64,000 nt of DNA, taken from assembly GCF_016592155.1 (NCBI RefSeq), contig NZ_AP024237.1:2356001-2420000 (forward strand), written 5' to 3'. The notes beneath the pieces are model-generated. The model worked only from the letters and a program-made list of their open reading frames with translations, did not search any database and was not told the DNA's origin. Origin of the DNA: Mycobacterium heckeshornense. GTDB lineage: Bacteria; Actinomycetota; Actinomycetes; Mycobacteriales; Mycobacteriaceae. Both the position numbers and the translations under genes were made by a program. Below are positions 27,489 to 36,836 of this stretch, piece after piece. Each line of letters starts with the position of its first letter. The first letter of the stretch is position 1.

Positions 27489-28306
27489 CAGTGGGGTCCC
27501 ATCACCGCTTCGCTGGCCTGCATGACGAGTTTGACCGCGTCGTTACGTGACATCGTTTTGAATACCTCGCCGGCCATGCGCATCATGTCACCCACCAGCA
27601 GGGTGGGGCCGTTGGTGAGATTGTCGAACGCTTCGTCGATGACGACCTGTGGTGCGACCGCGTTCGGCGGAACCTCATCAAGCGACGCGATCTGACCACG
27701 GCGGTGTTCGAGCTCACGCAATGCCGGGGTATCGGTCTTACCGAGAATTAGGCACAGCACGTCAATACCCTTGTCGTGCAACTCGGTCCACAGCCCTTCG
27801 GTGAAAACCAGGTCGAAGGCTTTCGTACCGCCGTAGGCAACCATATTCGGTCCGCCCGCGAGCGCGGCACCCGAGCTGAAGTTCACGATCCCGCCGCGGC
27901 CTCGCTCGACCATCCGTTGAGCGTAATGGTGACATAACCGCATCAGCACGAGACAGTTGCGCTGCAGCAGCGCCTCGGCGGATGACACCGGATTGGCCAG
28001 GAACGGTTGGTAATTCGGGTCGGCACCTGCGCAGTACACCAGCATGCCGATCTCGAGATCGGCGGTGGCGTCGATGATCCGCGCCGAGGCATCGGGGTCG
28101 GTCAGGTCGATGGCGAGCGTCTTGGTGGCGGCGCCGGTGCATTCGCCGATGCCCGCGGCCACCTCCTCGAGCAGGTGTTGACGGCGCGCAACGAGAACGA
28201 CATTCACCCCTTCACGCGCGATACGCTCAGCGAACAACGCCCCCACGCCGTCCGAGGCGCCCACGACCAGCGCCCACGGGCCGTACTTCTCAGCGAAGGG
28301 TGTCAT
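27488..28306 (-). CDS. SDR-family oxidoreductase
   Basis: 272 residues. ALVVGASDGVGALFAERI is the cofactor loop (Asp replaces the usual Ser/Thr), VYCAGADPN the N-A-G equivalent, and NFSSGAALAGGPNMVAYGGTKAF supplies Ser, Tyr and Lys of the active site. It shares one base with the LLM start and overlaps the SnoaL-like gene by 4 bp. Alcohol/ketone interconversion is expected. Confidence 0.86.
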   Translation of the reverse strand: MTPFAEKYGPWALVVGASDGVGALFAERIAREGVNVVLVARRQHLLEEVAAGIGECTGAATKTLAIDLTDPDASARIIDATADLEIGMLVYCAGADPNYQPFLANPVSSAEALLQRNCLVLMRLCHHYAQRMVERGRGGIVNFSSGAALAGGPNMVAYGGTKAFDLVFTEGLWTELHDKGIDVLCLILGKTDTPALRELEHRRGQIASLDEVPPNAVAPQVVIDEAFDNLTNGPTLLVGDMMRMAGEVFKTMSRNDAVKLVMQASEAVMGPH

Positions 28307-28710
28307 GACAAGGCCGCCACCATGCCGAGGCGGACCGGCGTGAAGGTCCGCCTGCTGATCCGCCAGCCGTCGGCGGTGCGCACCGCGTCGTCGTCGTAGA
28401 AGCCGATGGCATTTACTCCTGAGCCGTCAGCGCCGAGGATCAGCGCATCGACATACGTGCGCACCGTCGCGGTGTCACCGTTCAGCGTGACCGTCTGGTT
28501 GCTCATGCGGTGCATGGTGTGCGCGGCACCGGCATGAGCCAGATCCATGAACTCGGTGATCTCGGCCGCGCCGGTCCATCTCCCGACCTCCCCGTAGTCC
28601 AACGCTGCGTCGACGGTGAAAACCGTTGATAGCAATTGGTATTGGCGTGTGTCGATCGCGGTGGCGTAACGGATCGTCAGGTCGATGATCTCGTCGCGGT
28701 CACTGGTCAT
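28303..28710 (-). CDS. SnoaL-like/NTF2-fold protein
   Basis: 135 residues of the NTF2-like fold: EIIDLTIRYATAIDTRQYQLLSTVF (first helices and start of the cone), AHTMHRMSNQTVTLNGDTATVRTY and the final DGWRISRRTFTPVR strand. The family includes ketosteroid isomerase-like, SnoaL-like and scytalone-dehydratase-like enzymes; the Y-x-x-x-D near the N-terminus fits several. ATG 28710 overlaps the preceding stop as ATGA. An upstream open extension to 29034 is a shadow of the ADH gene. Confidence 0.82.
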   Translation of the reverse strand: MTSDRDEIIDLTIRYATAIDTRQYQLLSTVFTVDAALDYGEVGRWTGAAEITEFMDLAHAGAAHTMHRMSNQTVTLNGDTATVRTYVDALILGADGSGVNAIGFYDDDAVRTADGWRISRRTFTPVRLGMVAALS

Positions 28711-29759
28711 GCGACGTCTCCGTTCGGGTGTACGACGATGCGAGGCGGGCCCTCGGATTTGCGGGCCTGCTCCAGAGCGTCTGGCACCTCGTCGAGGCCG
28801 ATGATCTTTCCGATGCTCGGCAGCGGGTCCAGTCTGCCCTCGACCACCGCGTCGAGCACGCCGTACCAGTCCTGGGGCATGGGCCCGCCACCGAACTGCA
28901 ACGTCAGCCCGTTGCGGGTGGCCTCGGTGATGTTGAGCGTGTCGCCGGTGTACCAACCGCCCGCACAATAGATCCGGCTGTAGAACTCGGCTTGCCTGAC
29001 GATGCTGTCGATGAGGCCGGGCGCGCCGACGCATTCGAACACGACCGGCGAGCCAGCCAGATGGTGTTCGGCTCGCACGACACGGACGACGTCGAAGACC
29101 GACCGCTGCGCCGGGTCGATCGTCACGTGGGCGCCGAAACTCGTTGCGGCGAGCTCGCGTCGCTCTGCGTTGTAGTCGGACACGAGAATCGGTTCGATGC
29201 CGCGCGCGGACAGCGCCGCCACCGCCGACAGGCCGATGGCGCCCGCACCGATCACGATCGGGATCTCCCCGGGCTGCAGATTCGATGAGCGCACGTAGAA
29301 CTCACCGACGGCGAACGCGTCAACGACCGCGACCGCGTCGCTCGACACCGGGCCCTCCACGACTTTCGCCGTCGCCTCCGGCACCACCAGCAGCTCACCG
29401 AAGCTGCCCTGCGCCTCGGGATGCTGACCGATGATCCGCAGTCCTCCTGCCCCGCCGTCGACCATCCGGATGGGCATCGATGTAACGCGTGCACCGACGG
29501 GGAAAGCGCCGCTGCAACCCGGACCGTGGCCGACGACCTCACCCACGAACTCGTGGCCCATCACGATGTCGCGGTCGGGGTCGTACAGCGAACGCCCGGT
29601 CGGATCATCGATCGCAAGCTCGGGATGGTCCATGAAATGGACGTCGGAGGCACATATCGCCGTGCTGAGTGTCTTCAACAACAGCTCACCGTGCCCGGGC
29701 ACCGGATCGGCGGTCTCGCGGACCTCTAGCCGGCCGCCCCGTAACACCACTGCGCGCAC
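28707..29759 (-). CDS. Zinc-containing alcohol dehydrogenase (MDR family)
   Basis: 350 residues. CASDVHF near residue 40 and the GHEFVGEVVGHG block give the catalytic zinc site. The cofactor motif is VIGAGAIGLSAV. The four-Cys structural zinc site is absent, unlike the other two ADHs in the window. GTG 29759 (VRAVVLRGG) is chosen because the family begins like this and the palindromes at 29771-29799 lie just upstream. First gene of the ADH/SnoaL-like/SDR/LLM operon and divergent from the IclR gene. Confidence 0.82.
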   Translation of the reverse strand: MRAVVLRGGRLEVRETADPVPGHGELLLKTLSTAICASDVHFMDHPELAIDDPTGRSLYDPDRDIVMGHEFVGEVVGHGPGCSGAFPVGARVTSMPIRMVDGGAGGLRIIGQHPEAQGSFGELLVVPEATAKVVEGPVSSDAVAVVDAFAVGEFYVRSSNLQPGEIPIVIGAGAIGLSAVAALSARGIEPILVSDYNAERRELAATSFGAHVTIDPAQRSVFDVVRVVRAEHHLAGSPVVFECVGAPGLIDSIVRQAEFYSRIYCAGGWYTGDTLNITEATRNGLTLQFGGGPMPQDWYGVLDAVVEGRLDPLPSIGKIIGLDEVPDALEQARKSEGPPRIVVHPNGDVA

Positions 29760-29770
29760 GCCGCCCCACT

Positions 29771-29799
29771 TCTCGATTATTCGAGATATAGTTCTCGAA
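29771..29799. promoter_or_regulatory. Two overlapping palindromes in the ADH/IclR divergent promoter
   Basis: TCTCGATTATTCGAGA (29771-29786) and TTCGAGATATAGTTCTCGAA (29780-29799) share the middle half-site TTCGAGA. Both are perfect inverted repeats. They are likely operators for the adjacent IclR regulator, inferred from position and the three evenly placed half-sites. Confidence 0.6.
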
Positions 29800-29841
29800 A
29801 TTCTGAATTGACGGTAGAAGGCGTCCCACGAGGAGTCAAGG

Positions 29842-30720
29842 TTGCGCGGAACTGGATCGGCACCGACCGAACGGGTCCTCGACGTCGTCGAGTTGCTCAG
29901 CCTGCCCGGCAACCGGCAGCTGCGGTTCTCCGACGTCGTCCGCGAACTCGACTTGTCGCAAGCCACCGCGCACGCGATCCTCAAGACCCTCACCGACCGC
30001 GGGTGGATCAGCCGAGATCCCGTCGCCAAGACGTTCACCCTGGGCCCGGCGGTCTCGCTCATCGCCGCCCGGCTCGACGAGGCCCGTCCGATCGCCCACC
30101 TGGCGCGCGAGGCCGCACGGCGCCTGGCAGTCACCGTCGACGTCCCGACGTCGGTCATCGAGCGTGCCGGCGACGACCTCGTCATCACGGCGTTTGAGCA
30201 GCCGAAGGGTCGCGCCATCTCCGCGTCGCCAAACGAGCGCATCCCCTATATGGCGCCATTCGGCGTTGCTTTCGCGGCATGGGACACCGCCGAAGCACAG
30301 CGCGCCTGGATCGAACGGGCGGCGGCGGGCGATGCGGCACTGACATGTCGGCTATCCGATGTGCTCGCCCAGACACGGGAACGCGGCTACGACATCGACT
30401 GGATGACACCGGCGCTGGCGCAGGCGGCGCACGCCATTGATTCGCTGTCCGAGCACGCGCTACCGGTCAGCATGCGCTCGATCATCGACCAGTTGAGGCT
30501 CGAATTCACCTCGGCCGCTTTGGTCGTGGAAGACGGCAAGCGCGCGCCTCGGCCAGTCGCGACGATCTCGGCACCAGTTCTCGACGCACACGGGCACATT
30601 CAATTGGTTTTGGGCATTCATCCGGTAAGACCCATGACAATGGGTGAGATCCGCGCGATGGCAAAGCCTCTTCTCGCCGAGATACAGCAACTCACATCAA
30701 GCACTGAACCGCGCACGTAA
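29842..30720 (+). CDS. IclR-family transcriptional regulator
   Basis: 292 residues. N-terminal winged helix-turn-helix (TERVLDVVELLSLPG... LSQATAHAILKTLTDRGWI, about residues 8-55) followed by the IclR effector domain (SLIAARLDEARPIAHLA onward). TTG 29842 lies 8 bases after GAGGAG. It is divergent from the ADH operon and is therefore its probable regulator. It may also read the wider island, but its own promoter sites differ in spacing from GAGAA-N6-TTCTC. Its stop overlaps the converging synthetase gene by 24 bp. Confidence 0.85.
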   Translation: MRGTGSAPTERVLDVVELLSLPGNRQLRFSDVVRELDLSQATAHAILKTLTDRGWISRDPVAKTFTLGPAVSLIAARLDEARPIAHLAREAARRLAVTVDVPTSVIERAGDDLVITAFEQPKGRAISASPNERIPYMAPFGVAFAAWDTAEAQRAWIERAAAGDAALTCRLSDVLAQTRERGYDIDWMTPALAQAAHAIDSLSEHALPVSMRSIIDQLRLEFTSAALVVEDGKRAPRPVATISAPVLDAHGHIQLVLGIHPVRPMTMGEIRAMAKPLLAEIQQLTSSTEPRT

Positions 30721-32237
30721 GTCGTTCTTCAGCACCTTGCCGGTGAGGTTGCGCGGCAGCGCTTCGACGATCTCAAGTCGCTCCGGCGACTTGTGCCTGC
30801 TCAACCCTTTCGATTGGCAGTGCTCGGCAAGCATCGGCAGGTTCACCTCGGCGCCCGGCTGCGCGACCACCACAGCGCAAACCCGTTCGCCGGTGCGGGG
30901 GTCCGGCACTCCGATCACCGCGACGTCGGCGACGGCCGGGCGCGTGGCGAGCACACCTTCGATTTCCAGCGCCGAGATGGTCTCCGCGTTGCGGATGATC
31001 GCGTCCTTGATGCGGCCGGTAACGACGACGTTGCCGTCGGCGTCGACGCGCCCACGATCACCGCTGCGGAACCAGCCGTCGGCGTCGAACGCGTCGGCGT
31101 TCAGGGCCTCATCGACGTAGCCAAGGAAGCACTGCGGCCCCTTGAGCCGTAGTTCGCCCTCCTCGCCGACGGCGACTTCCCGTTCGTTCTCGTCGACCAC
31201 GCGGACGGACACGCCCGGCACCGGACGACCCACGGTGTGGTCGAGCACCTCCGGCGGCCCGTCCGGCGGGGGCGAGGTGGCGACCGGAAACTCGGTCAGC
31301 CCCCACGAGTTCGCGACCCCGGCGACCGACAGCGTTTCGCGCACCTGGCGGCCAAGCTCCGGGGTGATCGGCGCGCCTCCCGCCACGCAACCGCGCAGCT
31401 CCCGGAAACAGCGGTTCGCCACCCTGCTCGCGCTGGGCGGTCATGAAGGCGACAAAGAACGGCGTCGCCGACCCCAGCAGCGTCGGCCTGTGCGCGGCGA
31501 TCGCCCTGGGCGTACGCACCGGATCGAACTCGTCGAACAACACCATCCGCATGCCGGTCAGCAGGCTCGCCGCCAGCATCGCCGCCCCACCGATGTGCGA
31601 GATCGGGAACGCGATCGGGTTGACGTCGTCGCTCGTGGCGCCGATCATCCGCACCACCCCGGCTGATCCGGCGATCACCGAGCGATCGCAGTGCCGTACC
31701 CCCCTTCGGCGCGGCGGTGGTGCCCGACGAGTAGTAGATCCACCTCGGCAGCGTCGCATCGGAAGGCGGTGCTGGAAGCGACGCCGGGTCACCGACGGGG
31801 ACCCGCAGGGCATCGACGACCGGGGTCTCATGATCGATCACCAAGACCGTCATCGGCCGGTTTTCGGCCAGTCGGTGCGCCAGCGCGACATGGTCGAACC
31901 CGCGCCACAGCCCCGGAACGAGAATGACCTCGGTGCCGAGTTGCGCTGTCACGAAACCAACTTCGCTTTCCCGCCAGATCGGCAGGATCGGGTTCTGGGT
32001 GGCGCCGAGCCGGGTCAGCGCCACCGACACGACCATCGTCTCCAGTGTGGTGGGCAGCTGCCACGACACCACCGTGCCGGAGCCGATGCCGTGCTGCGCC
32101 AAAGCGGCCGCGGTGCGCTCGGCCGCGTTACGCAGTTGTGCATTGGTCAGACTGCGCCCGAAGTCATCGGCGAGCACGCAGCGGTCGGGGTGATTCTCGG
32201 CGGCAGCGTCGACCAGATCCCAGAAGGTTTCGCCCAT
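30697..32237 (-). pseudogene. AMP-dependent acyl-CoA synthetase with two +1 frameshifts
   Basis: Three frames together give a complete ~512-residue FadD-type enzyme. The N-terminal part runs to YYSSGTTAAPKG. One extra G in the run at 31699-31704 shifts the frame. The middle part (IAFPISHIGGAAML... LFP) is interrupted again by one extra G in the CCGGGAG near 31396. The last part carries NSWGLTEFP, FRSGDRGRVDADG and NLTGKVLKNDL. Each shift is one surplus base in a short G run, as in the fadE gene at 7198, so assembly error should be ruled out before calling it dead. Overlaps the FadE stop downstream of it as TGATG. Confidence 0.8.
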
Positions 32238-33433
32238 CAGCCGCTCGGCAACATCAGGCGGCGTTTTGCGAGGATGTTACGCATCATCTCCGAGCTTCCC
32301 CCCGAGACCGTGTACGCGCGCGACCACAGCCAGCATTCTCGCAAGCGCTCCTTGGCGTGTTGCGCCTCCGCGTCGGCGCCCACGTCGACGGCGGCCGCCA
32401 GTTCGGCACCGTACGCTGAAAGCCGGTGGTAGGTCTCGGCGAAACTCAACTTCGCGATTGAACCGTCGCCCGGTTGTTCCGCGCCGATGATGAGCCGCTC
32501 CACATGGTCGTCAATGAACGCCTTGGCCACCTCCGCCTCCACGGCCAGGTCGGCCACCTCCTGGCGGATGTCGGCATGGCTCAGCGCCGGGATGCCGTCA
32601 ACGAGCGCGTTGCGCGCCACCGTCACCAGGTCGGCGATCAACAGCTCGAGCAGGATGACGTTGCCGCCGATACCGAAGCGCTCGAAGTCCAAGCCCGCCA
32701 TGATGATCGACCAGCCCTGGCCGGCTTCGCCGATGAGACCGTCCGCGTCGACCACCACGCCGGACAGGAACACCTCGTTGATTTCGATCGCGTCGCCGAT
32801 GGTGCGGATCGGCCGGACCTCGACACCGGGCGCCGACAACGGCACCGCGAACACCGACAGGCCATGGTGACGCGAAGAAGTCGGATCGGTGCGGATCAAC
32901 GCCAGCCCCATGTCGGCCCAGTGGGCGTCGGTGATCCACGTCTTCTGTCCGTCGATGACCCAGCTGCCGTCGTCACGTTGCACGCCGCGGCTGCGCACCG
33001 CGGCGATGTCGCTTCCGGCGTCGGGCTCGCTGAGCAACTGGCACCAGACGTGCTCGCTGCGCCGGATCGGCGGCAGCAGCGCGCGCTTCTGGTCCTCCGA
33101 ACCGAAGTGCAGCAGCACATGCGCGGCGAGGTTGACCTGGTCGACCGGCCGGGGCGCGCGGGCCCGCAGGATCTCCTCGCTGACGATGCGGTCGTGCAGC
33201 GGGTGGTGATCGGCGCGGCCGCCATATTCGATCGGCCAGTCCGCACCCACGAATCCGGCCTCGAACAGCCCGGCGAACCAGGCCCGCAGCTGGGTTTCCT
33301 GTTCGGCGTTTTCCGGCGCCCGGTGGCCTTCGCGGGCCCGGAAGGGCGGAGCGTGTTCGGCGATGTGGGCCCGCACGCGGTCCCGGAACTCCGCCAGTTG
33401 CTCGGCGTTGGGCCGGCTCCCGAGCCCGGTCAC
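32237..33433 (-). CDS. Acyl-CoA dehydrogenase (FadE-type), full-signature subunit
   Basis: 398 residues with WCQLLSEPDAGSDIAAV, WVIDGQKTWITDAHWADM and C-terminal GSSEMMRNILAKRRLML. GTG 33433 overlaps the stop of the neighbouring short FadE gene (GTGA). Adjacent pairs of one full-signature and one short FadE are known in mycobacterial sterol catabolism to form alpha2-beta2 enzymes; this pair fits the pattern. Confidence 0.88.
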   Translation of the reverse strand: MTGLGSRPNAEQLAEFRDRVRAHIAEHAPPFRAREGHRAPENAEQETQLRAWFAGLFEAGFVGADWPIEYGGRADHHPLHDRIVSEEILRARAPRPVDQVNLAAHVLLHFGSEDQKRALLPPIRRSEHVWCQLLSEPDAGSDIAAVRSRGVQRDDGSWVIDGQKTWITDAHWADMGLALIRTDPTSSRHHGLSVFAVPLSAPGVEVRPIRTIGDAIEINEVFLSGVVVDADGLIGEAGQGWSIIMAGLDFERFGIGGNVILLELLIADLVTVARNALVDGIPALSHADIRQEVADLAVEAEVAKAFIDDHVERLIIGAEQPGDGSIAKLSFAETYHRLSAYGAELAAAVDVGADAEAQHAKERLRECWLWSRAYTVSGGSSEMMRNILAKRRLMLPSG

Positions 33434-34386
33434 CAGCCCGACACCTCGGCCAGCAGCGCGCGACTCGACCGCGGGCTGCCCATCAGCTGCGCGTTGCTGA
33501 AAACCCTGCGCAGTTCGTGGTGCAACGGATACTCCCAGGTGAAACCGATGCCGCCGGACAGTTGCATGCACTCGTCCACAGCCGCAGTCGCTTTGGCGGT
33601 GACGAATGCGTGCGCGACGGTCGACAGCTCGATCACCCGATCGTCGTCGGCGGCGGCCGCTCGCGCGGCCTTCATCACGACTGCGCGCGCCTTGACCTCG
33701 AAGACGAACAGGTCCACCAGCCGGTGCTGGATCGCCTGGAAACTCGCGATCGGCACGCCAAAGGCCACCCGCTTCTTGAGGTAGGCCGTCAACCGTTCAA
33801 GCGCCATGGAGACCGCGCCAAGAGAGTCGGCGGCGACGAGCAACCGGGCCACCGCGGCCAACTGGGCGGCCCGCTGCGGAGAGCCGATCGCCACGCGTGG
33901 CGCGTCGCCAATGTCCACACGCCACACGGGACGAGTGACGTCCAGCAGATCGGCCTCGATCTCAACCGCCACCGCAGCACCATCGATGAGATGAATTCCA
34001 TTGCCGCTCAAAGTGACTATCACACTCACCTGGTCGCCGCCAACGACGCGGGCGATACTGGCGCCGACCACTCCCGCGGTGACGGCACCGCTCAGCAGGT
34101 CCGACAGCCATCGCTGTCTGACATCCTCGGGCGCGGACGCCACCGCCGCGGCCGCCAGCGTGGTGCCCAACCACGCCGATCGGTCCTGGGCACGCCCCAG
34201 TTCCTCGGCCACCACGCAGGTCTCGACCGGCCGCCAGCCAGCCCCGCCCAGCGCCTCGTCGACGAGCAGCCCGGTCCAGTCCAGCGCCGCGAGGTCCTCG
34301 ACGGACTGCTTCGCGCCGCGTTCGGCCAAGAACTTGCGCGCCGAGACGCGCAGCAGGTCGAGATCGGCGGTGTCCGCGCTGGTCAT
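33430..34386 (-). CDS. Acyl-CoA dehydrogenase (FadE-type), short partner subunit
   Basis: 318 residues. C-terminal ACAD helices are clear (YLKKRVAFGVPIASFQAIQH, QLSGGIGFTWEYPLHHELRR), but the mid-domain lacks the C-Q-x-x-S-E-P-x-A-G-S-D signature. ATG 34386 (MTSADTADLDLL) is used; 42 upstream codons read as a shadow of the amidohydrolase gene. Probably the second subunit of a heteromeric dehydrogenase with the gene at 32237. Confidence 0.85.
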   Translation of the reverse strand: MTSADTADLDLLRVSARKFLAERGAKQSVEDLAALDWTGLLVDEALGGAGWRPVETCVVAEELGRAQDRSAWLGTTLAAAAVASAPEDVRQRWLSDLLSGAVTAGVVGASIARVVGGDQVSVIVTLSGNGIHLIDGAAVAVEIEADLLDVTRPVWRVDIGDAPRVAIGSPQRAAQLAAVARLLVAADSLGAVSMALERLTAYLKKRVAFGVPIASFQAIQHRLVDLFVFEVKARAVVMKAARAAAADDDRVIELSTVAHAFVTAKATAAVDECMQLSGGIGFTWEYPLHHELRRVFSNAQLMGSPRSSRALLAEVSGW

Positions 34387-34393
34387 GCCGCGA

Positions 34394-35593
34394 CTAGCTC
34401 CGGCCGCGCAACAGTGAGTCGGCGTTATCGCGCATGATCCGCTTCTTGGCCGCCCCGTCCAGCGGGTCAAGCAGCTTGACGAAGTCGGCGGGTTCGGCCA
34501 GTCCCTCGGCATGCGGGTAGTCCGAGCCCATCAACAGACATTCGTCGTAGCCCAGCCGCCGCACGATCTCCGGAATGTCGTCCTCCGGGTAGGGGACCAC
34601 GCCGACGTGCCTGCGGAAGATCTCCGATGGGCGCTCGGTCAGCTTGCCGCCGATCCATGGCCCGTTGCGACCCATGCCGCGACTCTTATCCATGTGCACG
34701 ACGAACTGCGGCACCCATTCCGCGCCATGCTCGGCGACGAGCACCCGCAGTCCGGGGAACCGGCCGAAGAGGTTGTCGAAGATAAGCGCCGACAACGTGT
34801 CCTCGATGGGCCGCTGGCCATAGATGTTCATCCACTGCCACGCCGACATGTGCCAGGCGGCCGGGTCGGGGTTGTGTCCCCAAGCCGGCGAGATCGCATC
34901 GAAGTACCAGAACGGCTGGATATGGAACACCAGGATGCAACCGGCCTCTTCGAGCCGCGCGTAGACCGGATCGAAGTACGGGTCGCCCGGCGACCGGCCG
35001 TAGGCCGGGCCCGTCGGCAGCAGCACCAGGCGCGCGCCCTGGTCGAGGATCGCGTCGGTTTCCCGGACCGCGGAGTCCAGGTCGCGCAACGACAGCAGCG
35101 CGGTAGCGTAGATCCGGTCCTGGTAGTTGAAGCCCCACGTCTCGTTGAACCAGCGGTTGAACGAGTGCAGGTTGGCATACAGCGCCTCGGTGTCATCGAC
35201 ATAGTGCTCGGCTGCCAGCGCCATTCCCGCCGGGAAGATGACAGCACGTTCGACGTTTTGTTGCTCCATCACGCGCAGGCGCGGCTCCCGCTCGAGCCAC
35301 TCGGGCTGCATCGGCTGCGGCTCGTAGGTCTCGTCGGGGTTGCCCGAGCCCATCTGCTTGAGCATCTCCTTCAGCGAACCCGGGCGGTAGGCGAGGTCGA
35401 AACCGAGTCCCGCCTCGCTGTTGAATGTGGCGATCCGGTGCCCGGCGAGAATCACCTCCTTGCCATCTGCGGCACGCACCGGGGTGATGGCTCGATCGTG
35501 AAATTCCTTGGGCAGGTATCGGGTAAACGCGTCACGCGTCTCATAGCAGTGCGTATCGCAGTCGAAGATCCCGTAGTCGAGCTTGGTTGTCAC
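34394..35593 (-). CDS. Amidohydrolase-2 family metal-dependent hydrolase
   Basis: 399 residues. FDCDTHCYETRDAFTRYLP near the start, LVFHIQPFWYFD in the middle and LMGSDYPHAEGLAEP near the end supply the metal-binding D-x-H, His and Asp. GTG start. It is the first gene of the 35593-30697 operon and lies directly under the perfect operator at 35613. Paralogue of the genes at 25282 and 38636. Confidence 0.85.
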   Translation of the reverse strand: MTTKLDYGIFDCDTHCYETRDAFTRYLPKEFHDRAITPVRAADGKEVILAGHRIATFNSEAGLGFDLAYRPGSLKEMLKQMGSGNPDETYEPQPMQPEWLEREPRLRVMEQQNVERAVIFPAGMALAAEHYVDDTEALYANLHSFNRWFNETWGFNYQDRIYATALLSLRDLDSAVRETDAILDQGARLVLLPTGPAYGRSPGDPYFDPVYARLEEAGCILVFHIQPFWYFDAISPAWGHNPDPAAWHMSAWQWMNIYGQRPIEDTLSALIFDNLFGRFPGLRVLVAEHGAEWVPQFVVHMDKSRGMGRNGPWIGGKLTERPSEIFRRHVGVVPYPEDDIPEIVRRLGYDECLLMGSDYPHAEGLAEPADFVKLLDPLDGAAKKRIMRDNADSLLRGRS

Positions 35594-35612
35594 AGCGCCG
35601 GCCCCTTCATGC

Positions 35613-35628
35613 GAGAATACTTATTCTC
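35613..35628. promoter_or_regulatory. Palindromic operator GAGAA-N6-TTCTC (perfect arms)
   Basis: GAGAATACTTATTCTC in the gap between the divergent amidohydrolase (35593) and FadE (35700) genes, 20 bp from the amidohydrolase start. Confidence 0.7.
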
Positions 35629-35699
35629 CTAAATCAGAAAAGATACTATCTGTGGTCGGGAATGCCTATCCCGGGTCAGGCCGCGCTAGGAGGTGGCGG

Positions 35700-36836
35700 G
35701 TGGCGACGACGGAGGGCGACGAGCTGCGCCGGGCCGTGCGTGAGTTCCTCGCGGTCACCTCGCCGAGCAGCCGGGTGCGCGAACTCATGGCCACCGAACA
35801 CGGGTTCGACGACGTGACGTGGCGCCAGATGGCCCGCGAGCTGGGCCTGCACGGCATCGCGGTGCCCGAACGCTACGGCGGCGCCGGGGCGGGCATGGCC
35901 GAGCTGGCGATCGTGTTCGAGGAGATGGGCGCGGCGTTGTTGTGCGCGCCGTTCTTCTCCACCATCGGCCTGGCGGCGCAAGCGCTGCTTTGCAGCGGGG
36001 ACACGGACGCCATGGGCGATTATCTGCCCGGGATCGTCGACGGGTCGATCACCGCCACACTCGTCCTCAACGGTCGGCTCGGCGCCTGGGATCCGCGGGC
36101 GGTGACCTTGACTGCGCACGCCGGGCACCGGATCAGCGGCGAGGCCGCGCTGGCGTTGGACGGACACACCGCGAATATCGTTCTGGTGGCGGCGAACTCG
36201 GAATCCGGTCCGTCACTTTACGCGGTCGAGGGCGACGCGGCCGGGCTCACCCGCGAAGCGCTGACCACACTCGACCGCACCCGCAAGGTGGCGCGGCTGC
36301 ACTTCGACAACGTGCCGGGCAGGCGCATCGGGCCGCAGGGTGCGGCGCTTCACGGACTGGTTCGCGCCTGTGACCTCGCGCTTGTCGCGCTGGCGGCGGA
36401 ACAGGTCGGCGCGGCTCAGCGGTGCCTGGACATGGCGGTCAGCTATGCGAAGCAACGCATCCAGTTCGGCCGTGCTATCGGTAGCTTTCAGGCGGTCAAA
36501 CACCGCTGCGCCGACATGCTCGTGCTGGTTGAGGGCGCCCGGTCGGCAGCCGTCAGAGCCGCGCAGGTCTCCGATGGCCCGGAGTTGCCGGTGACCGCGT
36601 CGGTGGCGAAGCTGGCATGCTCGGAAGCTCTGCTGCAGGTCGCGCTGGACAACATGCGAATCCACGGCGGGATCGGCTTCACCTGGGAACACGATGCTCA
36701 TCTGTACGTCCGGCGGGCCAAGGCCAGTGAGCTGATCTTGGGCAGCCCGGACTACCACGCCGAACGCCTGGCGGCCCTCGTCACCACACACGTCAACACC
36801 CGGAAGGACGACCGTGACCATTTCGTACTCTCTTGA
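35700..36836 (+). CDS. Acyl-CoA dehydrogenase (FadE-type, short)
   Basis: 378 residues. YAKQRIQFGRAIGSFQAVKH and IHGGIGFTWEHDAHLYVRRAKA identify the ACAD C-terminal domain. As in the genes at 6068 and 33430, the mid-region signature is absent. GTG 35700 follows AGGAGG with 5-6 bases between them; codons upstream are ignored. Its 3' end overlaps the LLM gene by 23 bp. Confidence 0.85.
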   Translation: MATTEGDELRRAVREFLAVTSPSSRVRELMATEHGFDDVTWRQMARELGLHGIAVPERYGGAGAGMAELAIVFEEMGAALLCAPFFSTIGLAAQALLCSGDTDAMGDYLPGIVDGSITATLVLNGRLGAWDPRAVTLTAHAGHRISGEAALALDGHTANIVLVAANSESGPSLYAVEGDAAGLTREALTTLDRTRKVARLHFDNVPGRRIGPQGAALHGLVRACDLALVALAAEQVGAAQRCLDMAVSYAKQRIQFGRAIGSFQAVKHRCADMLVLVEGARSAAVRAAQVSDGPELPVTASVAKLACSEALLQVALDNMRIHGGIGFTWEHDAHLYVRRAKASELILGSPDYHAERLAALVTTHVNTRKDDRDHFVLS

